Assembly (NCBI GenBank): GCA_946626695.1
Contig: CAMOUV010000002.1
Span: forward strand, 1 to 33,659
Length of the DNA: 33,659 nt
Reading direction: 5' to 3'
Source: an uncultured Blautia sp.
GTDB taxonomy: Bacteria; Bacillota; Clostridia; Lachnospirales; Lachnospiraceae
Shown here piece by piece: positions 25,635-33,659 of this stretch. Within the stretch, counting starts at the first letter, position 1. Each line of letters begins with the position of its first letter. The notes beneath the pieces were generated by a model. The model searched no databases, was not told the origin of the DNA, and was given only the letters and a program-made list of their open reading frames with translations. A program made the translations under genes and the position numbers.

Positions 25635-26837
25635 ATGGGAGAAGCGATCGTAACACTGAAAAAGGGAGAAGGAAGACTGCTGAAATCCGGAGGGATGTGG
25701 ATCTTTGACAATGAGATCGCATCGGTCATGGGAAGCTTTCTGAACGGAGATATCGTGCTCGTCCATGATTTTGACGGGTTTCCGCTGGGAAAAGGCTTCA
25801 TCAATACCGCTTCCCGCATTGCGGTCCGGCTGCTGAGCCGGGACATTCATGCGCGGATCGATGATGCTTTTCTGGAAAAACGTGTCCGGGATGCCTGGAC
25901 ATACCGAAAAAAGGTCGTAGATATCTCCAGCTGCCGTGTCATCTTCGGAGAGGCTGATTTTCTGCCGGGACTCGTGATTGACAAGTACGAGGATGTCCTG
26001 GTGGTGCAGTCCCTTGCCCTGGGGATAGACCGGATGAAGGATACAATCCTTGCCATCCTGTGCAGGATTCTTCAGGAGGACGGTATCCGGATCCGCGGAA
26101 TTTATGAGCGAAGTGACGCAAAGGTCCGGCTGCAGGAAGGCATGGAACTGAAAAAAGGGTTTATCGGAGACGCCTTTGATCCCCTGGTGCAGATCATCGA
26201 AAACGGTGTCCGCTACGAGGTGGATGTGGCAGAGGGCCAGAAGACCGGGTTTTTTCTGGATCAGAAATACAACCGTCTGGCCGTGCAGAAGCTCTGCAAG
26301 GGAGCAAAAGTCCTGGACTGCTTTACCCATACCGGTTCCTTTGCCCTGAATGCCGCGTACGCCGGCGCCCGGGAGGTGCTGGCCTGCGATGCGTCCCGGC
26401 TGGCCGTGGAACAGGCCGAAAAAAATGCGTCTCTGAACGGGCTCACGGAGCGGGTCCGCTTTGTGTGCCGGGATGTATTTGAACTCCTGCCGGAACTTCA
26501 GGAACAGGGAGAACGTTTTGATGTGGTGATCCTGGATCCCCCTGCATTCACAAAATCGAGAAACTCCGTGAAAAATGCGGCCAAAGGATACCGGGAAATC
26601 AATCTCCGCGGCATGCAGCTGGTGAAAAACGGCGGATATCTGGCCACCTGTTCCTGCTCACATTTTATGACGGCAGATCTGTTTGCGGGCACCATTGCCC
26701 AGGCTGCCAAGGCAGCCCATAAACGGCTCCGCCAGGTGGAATTCCGGACCCAGGCCCCGGACCACCCCATTCTCTGGGCGGCGGACGAGTCCTATTATTT
26801 AAAGTTTTACGTGTTCCAGATCCTTGAAGATATGTAA
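25635..26837 (+). CDS. rlmI: Class I SAM-dependent rRNA large-subunit methyltransferase (RlmI/YccW-like)
   Basis: PUA-like N-terminus; VLDCFTHTGSFALNAAYAGAREVLACDAS; DVVILDPPAFTKSRNSV; CSCSHFM. Confidence 0.88.
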   Translation: MGEAIVTLKKGEGRLLKSGGMWIFDNEIASVMGSFLNGDIVLVHDFDGFPLGKGFINTASRIAVRLLSRDIHARIDDAFLEKRVRDAWTYRKKVVDISSCRVIFGEADFLPGLVIDKYEDVLVVQSLALGIDRMKDTILAILCRILQEDGIRIRGIYERSDAKVRLQEGMELKKGFIGDAFDPLVQIIENGVRYEVDVAEGQKTGFFLDQKYNRLAVQKLCKGAKVLDCFTHTGSFALNAAYAGAREVLACDASRLAVEQAEKNASLNGLTERVRFVCRDVFELLPELQEQGERFDVVILDPPAFTKSRNSVKNAAKGYREINLRGMQLVKNGGYLATCSCSHFMTADLFAGTIAQAAKAAHKRLRQVEFRTQAPDHPILWAADESYYLKFYVFQILEDM

Positions 26838-26929
26838 GGTAAAACTGCATTTATGGAAAGATTCCTGTAAAAAAGATGCCCTGCTTTGGGGATGCAAAAC
26901 ATTTACCGGGACCGGAGGACCTGTTTACA

Positions 26930-26966
26930 GCGTACGGAGCGTCCACACCGTCCGTGCGCCGGTTTT
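26930..26966 (+). terminator. Possible weak terminator hairpin
   Basis: GCGTACGGA ... TCCGTGCGC then CGGTTTTC. Confidence 0.35.
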
Positions 26967-27073
26967 CTGTGAATGTTTTGTGTTTTGGGTTGTGCGTTCT
27001 GACGGTTTAGTGTTATACTGTGGTAGAATCCCGCAGAGGATCTGAACCCTATCGATAAGGATGTGACGGAAGA

Positions 27074-27487
27074 ATGAGAGATAAACTGAACCGGTTCATG
27101 CAGGGCCGTTACGGCATGGACCAGCTGGGAAGAGCGACCCTTCTGTTTTCCCTTGTGATGATGGTGCTTTCGATATTTCTTACCCGGTGGTGGATCGTGA
27201 GCATGCTTCTGGATGCCCTGGGACTGGGCGGACTTGTCATCACGTACTTCAGGATGCTGTCCCGGAACTATGCGGCCCGATCGGAGGAAAACCGGAAATA
27301 CCTGCATTTTTCCGAAGGAATCCGGCGCCGGATCGGAAAAGAAAAATATCTGTTCGTACAGCGAAAGGAATATCATATCTACAGCTGTCCGGAATGCAGA
27401 CAGAAAATACGGATCCCGAGAAAAAACGGTCATAAGGTAGAGATCGAATGCCCGAAATGCCACACGAAGTTTATCAAGAGGAGCTGA
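27074..27487 (+). CDS. Small membrane protein with a C-terminal zinc ribbon
   Basis: Two hydrophobic segments, then YSCPECRQKIRIPRKNGHKVEIECPKCHTKFIKRS. Confidence 0.75.
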   Translation: MRDKLNRFMQGRYGMDQLGRATLLFSLVMMVLSIFLTRWWIVSMLLDALGLGGLVITYFRMLSRNYAARSEENRKYLHFSEGIRRRIGKEKYLFVQRKEYHIYSCPECRQKIRIPRKNGHKVEIECPKCHTKFIKRS

Positions 27488-27488
27488 A

Positions 27489-28325
27489 ATGTTCGGATAC
27501 GTGACGATCGATAAACCGGAGCTTAAGATCAGAGAGTTTGATGAATACCGTTCCTTTTACTGCGGCCTGTGCCGTGAGCTGAGAGAGAGGTACGGGATCC
27601 CCGGACAGATCTCGCTGTCCTACGACATGACTTTTGTGATCCTGCTGCTGAGCGGACTGTACGAAACCCCGACCCGGAGAGGGACGACGCGCTGTGTGGT
27701 CCATCCCGTCTTCCGTCAGCCGGTCCGGAAGAACAGTGCCACGGAGTACGGGGCGGACATGAATGTCCTTCTGATGTACTACAAATGCATGGACGACTGG
27801 AAGGATGAGCACAAGCTTGCCCGAAGAGGGTATGCAGGGCTTCTGTCGGCGGGGATGCGCAAGGTGAAAGAGCAGTATCCCGAAAAAGCAGAAAAGATAT
27901 GTCTTCTGCTGGAGGAACTGTCCGGGATCGAGAAAAGCGGCAGCACGGATCCGGATCTTGCCTCCGGATGCTTCGGCCGGATCCTGGCCGAGATCTTTGC
28001 CTGGAGGCAGGATGAATGGGAAAGCAGCCTGCGGAGGATGGGATTTTTCCTGGGAAAATATATCTATCTCCTGGATGCTTTTGAGGATGTGGACAAGGAT
28101 CTGAAAACAGGAAACTATAATGTGCTGTCGGCGAAAGCCGGAGACAGCGGTTTTGAGAAGGAAGCGGAAGGACTGCTTACCTTGATGCTTTCGGAAGCCT
28201 GCAGGGAGTTTGAACGTCTCCCGGTGATCCGTTATGCGGATATTCTGCGGAATATTCTGTATTCGGGCGTCTGGAGCCGGTATCGCAAAACCATCAGAGA
28301 GCGGGACGGATCCGCTGAGAAATAA
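27489..28325 (+). CDS. DUF5685-family protein
   Basis: MFGYVTIDKPELKIREFDEYRSFYCGLCRELRERYG...YYKCMDDWKDEHK...GYIYLLDAFEDVDKD-like pattern. Confidence 0.72.
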   Translation: MFGYVTIDKPELKIREFDEYRSFYCGLCRELRERYGIPGQISLSYDMTFVILLLSGLYETPTRRGTTRCVVHPVFRQPVRKNSATEYGADMNVLLMYYKCMDDWKDEHKLARRGYAGLLSAGMRKVKEQYPEKAEKICLLLEELSGIEKSGSTDPDLASGCFGRILAEIFAWRQDEWESSLRRMGFFLGKYIYLLDAFEDVDKDLKTGNYNVLSAKAGDSGFEKEAEGLLTLMLSEACREFERLPVIRYADILRNILYSGVWSRYRKTIRERDGSAEK

Positions 28326-28339
28326 AGGTGACAATGATG

Positions 28340-28960
28340 AATGACCCCTATCGAATCCTGGGTGTATCCAGGGATGCCACGGATGAGGAGATCAAGAAAG
28401 CCTACCGCAGTCTGAGCCGGCGGTATCATCCGGATGCGAACATCAATAATCCGAACAAGGATCAGGCGGAAGAACGCTTTAAGGAAGTTCAGCAGGCCTA
28501 TGACCAGATCATGAAGGAACGGGAGTACGGCTATACGGGGACGGGCGGCTTTTCCGGGTTCGGCGCGGGAAGGCAGGAGTACCAGGATGAAGAGGCGATA
28601 CGCCGGCAGGCTGCAGCCAATTATATCCAGAACGGACATTTTCAGGAAGCGTGGAATGTTCTTTCCTCGCTTCAGCAGCGGAACGGCCAGTGGTATTACC
28701 TTGCCGCGATGACCAATATGGGACTGGGAAACAATGCGGGCGCGCTGGACCAGATGCGGACCGCGGTCAATCTGGAGCCGGACAATATGCAGTATAAGAT
28801 GGCTCTGAACCGGATGGAGAGCGGCGGTACATGGTATGAGCAGAGGAGTGCTCCGTTTGGCGGACAGACCGGCAGGGGGGACGACATGTGCATGAATGTG
28901 TGCCTGGCGAATCTTGCCTGCAACTTGTGCTGCCCGGGCGGCGGATTCTTTTGTATATAA
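28340..28960 (+). CDS. J-domain protein with a TPR-like region and Cys-rich C-terminus
   Basis: MNDPYRILGVSRDATDEEIKKAYRSLSRRYHPDANI...; C-terminal CMNVCLANLACNLCCPGGGFFCI. Start codon uncertain (28334, 28337 or 28340 region). Confidence 0.85.
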   Translation, partial: NDPYRILGVSRDATDEEIKKAYRSLSRRYHPDANINNPNKDQAEERFKEVQQAYDQIMKEREYGYTGTGGFSGFGAGRQEYQDEEAIRRQAAANYIQNGHFQEAWNVLSSLQQRNGQWYYLAAMTNMGLGNNAGALDQMRTAVNLEPDNMQYKMALNRMESGGTWYEQRSAPFGGQTGRGDDMCMNVCLANLACNLCCPGGGFFCI

Positions 28961-28980
28961 AACCTACAAGGAGGGACAAC

Positions 28981-29967
28981 ATGAGTATCAGAATCGGAAT
29001 TATGGGCTATGGTAATCTTGGAAGAGGCGTGGAGTGTGCTGTAAAGCATAATCCGGACATGGAAGTGACAGCGGTGTTTACCAGAAGAGATCCGCAGTCC
29101 CTCCATCCGCTGACGAGTACGGCAGCCGTATATCCTGCGGCGGAGGCAGCGCAGCACAAAGACGAGGTGGATGTGCTGATCCTTTGCGGCGGCAGCGCCA
29201 CGGATCTGCCGGAACAGACCCCGGAATATGTGAAGTATTTCAATGTGGTGGACAGCTTTGACACCCATAAAAGAATCCCGGAGCATTTTGCCAATGTGAA
29301 TAAAGCGGCGGAGGAGACCAGCCACATCGGCATCATCTCCGTGGGCTGGGATCCGGGCATGTTTTCGCTGAACCGGATGTATGCCAACGCGATCCTTCCG
29401 GGAGGGCATGACTATACCTTCTGGGGCAAGGGAGTCAGCCAGGGGCATTCGGATGCGATCCGCAGGATCGACGGCGTGAAGGATGCAAAGCAGTATACCA
29501 TCCCCGTGCCGGAGGCGCTGGAGGCGGTCCGTTCCGGAAAGAATCCGGATTTGACCACCCGGGAAAAGCATACCCGGGAATGCTTTGTGGTCTGCGAAGA
29601 GGGTGCCGATCAGGCACGGATCGAGCAGGAGATCAAGACCATGAAGAACTACTTCGATGAGTATGACACGACGGTACACTTTATCTCCCAGGAAGAACTG
29701 GACCGGGATCACAGCGGCATTCCGCACGGCGGTTTCGTGATCCGTACCGGAAGCACGGGCTGGGAGGATGAGAACAGCCATGTGATCGAATACAGCCTGA
29801 AGCTGGATTCCAATCCGGAGTTTACCTCCTCCGTGATCTGCGCCTATGCGAGAGCCGCCTGGAAAATGGCACAGGAAGGACAGAAGGGCTGCAGGACCGT
29901 GTTCGATGTTCCGCCCGCTTATCTGAGCGCACTGTCGGGAGAAGAGCTGCGCAGAACCCTCCTCTGA
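28981..29967 (+). CDS. ddh: meso-Diaminopimelate D-dehydrogenase
   Basis: MSIRIGIMGYGNLGRGVECAVKHNPDMEVTAVFTRRDP...; SVGWDPGMFSLNRMY; FWGKGVSQGHSDAIRRIDGV. Confidence 0.95.
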   Translation: MSIRIGIMGYGNLGRGVECAVKHNPDMEVTAVFTRRDPQSLHPLTSTAAVYPAAEAAQHKDEVDVLILCGGSATDLPEQTPEYVKYFNVVDSFDTHKRIPEHFANVNKAAEETSHIGIISVGWDPGMFSLNRMYANAILPGGHDYTFWGKGVSQGHSDAIRRIDGVKDAKQYTIPVPEALEAVRSGKNPDLTTREKHTRECFVVCEEGADQARIEQEIKTMKNYFDEYDTTVHFISQEELDRDHSGIPHGGFVIRTGSTGWEDENSHVIEYSLKLDSNPEFTSSVICAYARAAWKMAQEGQKGCRTVFDVPPAYLSALSGEELRRTLL

Positions 29968-30024
29968 CCGGGTGTGTACGGTGAGGGAAGACTTATGTCA
30001 AGCACCGGTTTCGCGTAATGAAAT

Positions 30025-30062
30025 AAAAAGGACAGAACCATTGTGGGTTTTGTCCTTTTTTT
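30025..30062 (+). terminator. Intrinsic terminator after ddh
   Basis: AAAAAGGACAGAACC ... GGGTTTTGTCCTTTTT followed by TT. Confidence 0.85.
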
Positions 30063-30116
30063 GGCGAATGACCACTATATCTTGTTGTTGGATATTGACA
30101 GACTTTTACTTTTCTG

Positions 30117-30145
30117 TTGACTGATACGAAATGACGCGTTATAAT
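30117..30145 (+). promoter_or_regulatory. Sigma70-type promoter for the first NlpC/P60 gene
   Basis: TTGACT (30117-30122), N17, TATAAT (30140-30145). Confidence 0.75.
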
Positions 30146-30157
30146 ACTTCACGAGGA

Positions 30158-30174
30158 TGTAACAGAAATGTAAA
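30158..30174 (+). promoter_or_regulatory. WalR-type box TGTAAC-N5-TGTAAA
   Basis: Perfect match to TGTWAH-N5-TGTWAH. Confidence 0.6.
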
Positions 30175-30212
30175 ACTTGTTTTGCAGGTAGAATGCTAAA
30201 GGAAGGTATGTA

Positions 30213-31814
30213 ATGCAGAGAATCACAAAGAAACTGAAGTTTGGACTCTTGCTTTTCTTTCTGGCTTTTGCAGTCTCAGGGATTACGGTCTATTATTCGG
30301 CAGCAGAGGTACAGGCAGCCGCAAAGAATGGCTTTTACACGGAAAACGGCAGCACCTATTATTATAAGAACGGCAAGATGCTGAAAGGCTGGCAGACCAT
30401 CGACGGCAAGAAGTATTATTTCTTCAGCACCGGTAAACAGAAAACAGGCTGGCTGACCTATCAGGGCAAAAAGTATTATTTCCAGTCTTCTTCGATTCCG
30501 AAAAACCGTTACATGGTCACCGGCTGGAGACAGGACAAGCAAGGCGCAAGACGTTATTTTGACAAAAACGGCGTGCTGGCGACCGGCTGGTATACGATCG
30601 GGGACAACCGTTACTATTTTGATTCGACGACAGGCGTGATGAAGACCGGCTGGAAATACAGCGGAAAAGACCGTTATTATTTCACTTCCGCCGGCATCAT
30701 GGTGAAAAATAAACTGTACAAGGATACCAAAGCCAACGTGACACGATATTTCGGACCGGACGGAAAACTGGTCCGCGGCTGGTATACCTTCGACGACGAG
30801 CAGCGTTATTTCAGCTCTTCCGTGAACAATCTGGCGAAGGACGGCATCATGGCCGTGGGCTTTACCACCATCAGCGGCAAGACCTATTACTTCCTGAACT
30901 CCACCGGCTACAAAGTGACAGGCGGCTGGGTGACCCGGAAGTCCGACAATGCCAAATTCTACATGGATCCCGATGACAACGGCGCCATGCTGACAGACAC
31001 CGAGCGTGAGATCAGCGGTGTGACCTACATCTTTGCATCGGACGGAACAGCCACCAAGAAGGCTGTGGCGGTCGGACCCAGCACAGGAACTCCTACCGGT
31101 ACAAAGACCATCAAGAATTACCTGAAGGGTGCGTTGATCCCCGTCGGCCAGGTTCTGTATGTCTGGGGCGGCGGCTGGACACAGTCCACCGTGAAAGGAC
31201 TGGCTCCGGAATGGAAGAACTGGTATGACAGCCAGAGCAGCAGCTACAATTACAACTATTACAGAGATCTGACCGTCGGAAACCGGATCAAAGGCCTGGA
31301 TTGCTCGGGCTTTGTAGGCTGGACCGCTTATCAGGTCATGCATACCAAATCCGGAGAGGGCGGCGGTTATACGGTCGTATCCGGAAGCGTCGGTTCCACG
31401 TATCAGGCCAGAGGCTGGGGTACGGTCATCACCCAGGCCTATCTTGCAGGCACGGATTATAAGATCTGCGCAGGAGATGTGGGCTATAACAGCGGCCATA
31501 CCTGGATCATGCTGGGGCAGTGCAAGGATAAGAGCTGCGTCATCGTACACTCGACTCCGAACTCCGGCGTACAGCTTGCCGGAACGCCGACACCCGCCGG
31601 AAATTACTCCAGCGAGGCAGTGGCCCTGGCAAAGAAATATATGTCCTATTATACAGGATATACCGGAAAGTACGCAGGCTGCTATAAGCCTTCCACCGGA
31701 AACTATGTCAGAAACGGTCAGTTCCTTCGCTGGAACAGAAGCACACTGGCAGACCCGGACGGCTATATGAACATGACAGCCGACCAGATCCTGAAAGATC
31801 TGTATGGGTTCTGA
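30213..31814 (+). CDS. Secreted cell-wall-binding-repeat protein with a C-terminal NlpC/P60-like peptidase domain
   Basis: Multiple GW...YYF repeats; KGLDCSGFVGW..., NSGHTWIMLGQ. Confidence 0.88.
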   Translation: MQRITKKLKFGLLLFFLAFAVSGITVYYSAAEVQAAAKNGFYTENGSTYYYKNGKMLKGWQTIDGKKYYFFSTGKQKTGWLTYQGKKYYFQSSSIPKNRYMVTGWRQDKQGARRYFDKNGVLATGWYTIGDNRYYFDSTTGVMKTGWKYSGKDRYYFTSAGIMVKNKLYKDTKANVTRYFGPDGKLVRGWYTFDDEQRYFSSSVNNLAKDGIMAVGFTTISGKTYYFLNSTGYKVTGGWVTRKSDNAKFYMDPDDNGAMLTDTEREISGVTYIFASDGTATKKAVAVGPSTGTPTGTKTIKNYLKGALIPVGQVLYVWGGGWTQSTVKGLAPEWKNWYDSQSSSYNYNYYRDLTVGNRIKGLDCSGFVGWTAYQVMHTKSGEGGGYTVVSGSVGSTYQARGWGTVITQAYLAGTDYKICAGDVGYNSGHTWIMLGQCKDKSCVIVHSTPNSGVQLAGTPTPAGNYSSEAVALAKKYMSYYTGYTGKYAGCYKPSTGNYVRNGQFLRWNRSTLADPDGYMNMTADQILKDLYGF

Positions 31815-31828
31815 TCAGGGACATTGAG

Positions 31829-31845
31829 TTTACATAAGTGTTACA
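31829..31845 (-). promoter_or_regulatory. WalR-type box (minus strand TGTAAC-N5-TGTAAA)
   Basis: Plus strand TTTACA-TAAGT-GTTACA. Confidence 0.55.
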
Positions 31846-31882
31846 AAAGCGCAGGAAATGATCTTCCTGCACTTTGATTTTT
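31846..31882 (+). terminator. Intrinsic terminator after the first NlpC/P60 gene
   Basis: AAAGCGCAGGAA ... TTCCTGCACTTT then GATTTTT. Confidence 0.75.
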
Positions 31883-31955
31883 ACCGGAAGGACCCGTAAA
31901 GTTTCAAAGATTTTATTAAAATATTACAAAATTATAAACTGAACGAGAAAAACCC

Positions 31956-31984
31956 TTGCATACGGCTGTAACATGTGGTAATAT
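31956..31984 (+). promoter_or_regulatory. Promoter of the second NlpC/P60 gene, extended -10
   Basis: TTGCAT (31956-31961), N17, TAATAT (31979-31984) preceded by TGG. Confidence 0.7.
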
Positions 31985-32007
31985 ATTCGAGAAGAAAGAG
32001 ATAGAAT

Positions 32008-32024
32008 ATTACATCTTTATTACA
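32008..32024 (-). promoter_or_regulatory. WalR-type box (minus strand TGTAAT-N5-TGTAAT)
   Basis: Plus strand ATTACA-TCTTT-ATTACA. Confidence 0.6.
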
Positions 32025-32052
32025 TTATGTTAAAAATGTGAGGGTGAGCAGA

Positions 32053-33381
32053 ATGAAAAGAAAAGTAATAAGTGTGCTTCTTGCAGCAATGATCAGCGTA
32101 AGCGGAGCTGCTTCCATCAATGCCTATACGGAGCAGGAGCTGATGCAGGCACAGGAATATACGAAGTATGCCTTGAATGAAACCTATGCCGCATTGAATA
32201 ATCTCTGGGCACAGAAGCAGGAGCTGGAGTACGAGATCTCCGTTCTGGATCAGAATCTGGTGCAGGTCATGGTTTCCGTGGACGTGCTGACCAGCGATAT
32301 TGCTGCCAAGGAACAGGATATCTCGCTGACCAGCCAGAACCTGGAAAAAGCGAAGAATGCCCAGGCGGAGCAGTACGAAGCCATGAAACAGAGGATCCAG
32401 TATCTCTATGAGAACGGCGGCGACGACGCATGGTTCGAGATGCTGCTGAACGGCGATGACATCGGGGATATGCTTACCCGGGGTGAGTATACCCAGAAGA
32501 TGTATGAGTCGGATAAGGAGAATCTGGAAAAATTCAAGAATACCGCAGAGCAGGTTGCTGCACTGAAGGACCGTTATGAAAGCGAGCAGGCGGAGCTGGA
32601 AGAAATGAAGGCTTCGCTGGAAGAGGAACAGGCAAACCTGGAATATCAGCTGTACCTGAAACGGACTTCTTCCCAGAACTGTGAGTATGAGATCGCAGTG
32701 GCACAGCAGCAGGCGACCACCTATACCAACCTGCTGGCCGCTCAGCAGAAGGAACTGGAAAAACTGCAGATTGCCCGCTGGCAGGCGGAGCAGGAGGCCA
32801 TCCGTCAGGCGCAGCTTGCCCAGATCGAGGAGTATAACCGGCAGCAGGCAGCCGCGGCGGCAGGCACGGCCGCAGATGCCTCCGGTCAGACCACCGCGGC
32901 CGCAGCGGCCACGACCGACAGCACCGTGGCATCCGTGGGAGCTTCCGCTTCCGGCACAACGGCGGCCGCAAATACCGGCAGCACCGCGCCGGCAACGACG
33001 ACCACCACAACCACAACTTCCTCCGGATCTTCGACAGGAAGCGCCATCGTGAACTTTGCGACCCAGTATGTAGGCAATCCCTATGTGTGGGGCGGCACCA
33101 GCCTGACAAGCGGCGCAGACTGCTCCGGCTTTGTACAGAGCGTATACCGGAACTTCGGCATCAATCTGCCGAGAACATCCTATGAGCAGCAGAACGTGGG
33201 TACCGAGGTTTCCTATGCGAACGCACAGCCCGGCGACCTGATCTGCTACGGTGGACATGTGGCCATCTACATGGGCAACGGCAAGATCGTACATGCCTCC
33301 AACTCCAGGGACGGCATCAAGATCAGCAACGATGCGACCTACAGAACCATTCTGTCGGTACGTCGTCTGACCGGCAATTGA
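32053..33381 (+). CDS. Secreted coiled-coil NlpC/P60 (C40) peptidoglycan hydrolase
   Basis: Signal MKRKVISVLLAAMISVSGAASINA; long coiled coil; Ala/Thr/Ser linker; GADCSGFVQSVYRNFGINLPRTSYEQ...PGDLICYGGHVAIYMGNGKIVHAS. Confidence 0.93.
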   Translation: MKRKVISVLLAAMISVSGAASINAYTEQELMQAQEYTKYALNETYAALNNLWAQKQELEYEISVLDQNLVQVMVSVDVLTSDIAAKEQDISLTSQNLEKAKNAQAEQYEAMKQRIQYLYENGGDDAWFEMLLNGDDIGDMLTRGEYTQKMYESDKENLEKFKNTAEQVAALKDRYESEQAELEEMKASLEEEQANLEYQLYLKRTSSQNCEYEIAVAQQQATTYTNLLAAQQKELEKLQIARWQAEQEAIRQAQLAQIEEYNRQQAAAAAGTAADASGQTTAAAAATTDSTVASVGASASGTTAAANTGSTAPATTTTTTTTSSGSSTGSAIVNFATQYVGNPYVWGGTSLTSGADCSGFVQSVYRNFGINLPRTSYEQQNVGTEVSYANAQPGDLICYGGHVAIYMGNGKIVHASNSRDGIKISNDATYRTILSVRRLTGN

Positions 33382-33396
33382 TACAGGATTATCAGG

Positions 33397-33427
33397 GAGG
33401 ATCTCCGCGGGGAGATCCTCTTTTTTT
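33397..33427 (+). terminator. Intrinsic terminator after the second NlpC/P60 gene
   Basis: GAGGATCTCC GCGG GGAGATCCTC TTTTTTT. Confidence 0.9.
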
Positions 33428-33511
33428 CGTGGACGGAAGAGCTTATAACAGGTATAATGTTTAAGATACTAGTATTTGGGGAGTGCGAAGCACGGAGAAA
33501 TTCGTGTCATA

Positions 33512-33539
33512 GTCAGGGGCAAATGCGTTAGCCCCTGAC
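33512..33539. repeat. Perfect 9-bp inverted repeat in the uvrB leader
   Basis: GTCAGGGGC AAATGCGTTA GCCCCTGAC. Confidence 0.65.
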
Positions 33540-33606
33540 ATCATATAATGATCGTTTCCTGTGCAGGATATCGCAGGAGTGAAATTATTGCAGGGAGTGA
33601 AGAGGT

Positions 33607-33659
33607 ATGGATCATTTTGTATTACATTCGGAATACCAGCCTACAGGGGATCAGCCCCA
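33607..33659 (+). CDS. uvrB: UvrABC excinuclease subunit B, N-terminal start (partial)
   Basis: MDHFVLHSEYQPTGDQP, the typical UvrB N-terminus. Confidence 0.85.
   Translation, partial: MDHFVLHSEYQPTGDQP

Noticed and set aside
32020-33294. 424-aa minus-strand ORF, Gly/Cys/Arg-rich
   Set aside because: Antisense translation of the coiled-coil and Ala/Thr linker of the NlpC/P60 gene.

Overview
This looks like a chromosomal window from a Clostridia/Lachnospiraceae-type Firmicute; that placement is inferred from gene content and style. From left to right it contains: (i) a minus-strand cassette of an XRE regulator, an ImmA/IrrE metallopeptidase and a Y-family DNA polymerase, abutting what looks like a HAD hydrolase remnant; (ii) proA and a YbaK-type deacylase; (iii) an operon of a 931-aa Fe-S/FAD oxidoreductase, two tandem hypB paralogs and hypA, with no hydrogenase gene in view; (iv) a compact, FHA-rich type VII secretion (T7SS/ESX-like) locus at about 9.1-21.7 kb; (v) mgtE behind a long leader, a DUF1002-like exported protein with an acidic repeat tail, an RlmI-like methyltransferase, a zinc-ribbon/DUF5685/DnaJ cluster and ddh; (vi) two NlpC/P60 cell-wall hydrolases; (vii) the start of uvrB. 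The T7SS locus has an EssC ATPase, a VWA-TM-FHA protein, a TM-FHA protein, a LytTR regulator, an EspG-like protein, an EsaB/YukD-like protein, five WXG100 proteins plus one non-WXG helical partner, and a trypsin-like protein with a TM and an FHA domain. The most interesting material is in this locus. It lacks recognisable EsaA, EssA and EssB, has FHA domains in four proteins, has a trypsin-like domain whose catalytic Ser appears to be Ala, and encodes an EspG-like chaperone candidate. Its WXG100 units are preceded by direct repeats that look like LytTR operators. Separately, three perfect WalR-type boxes surround the two NlpC/P60 genes. All homology calls come from reading motifs by eye; no database search was run.
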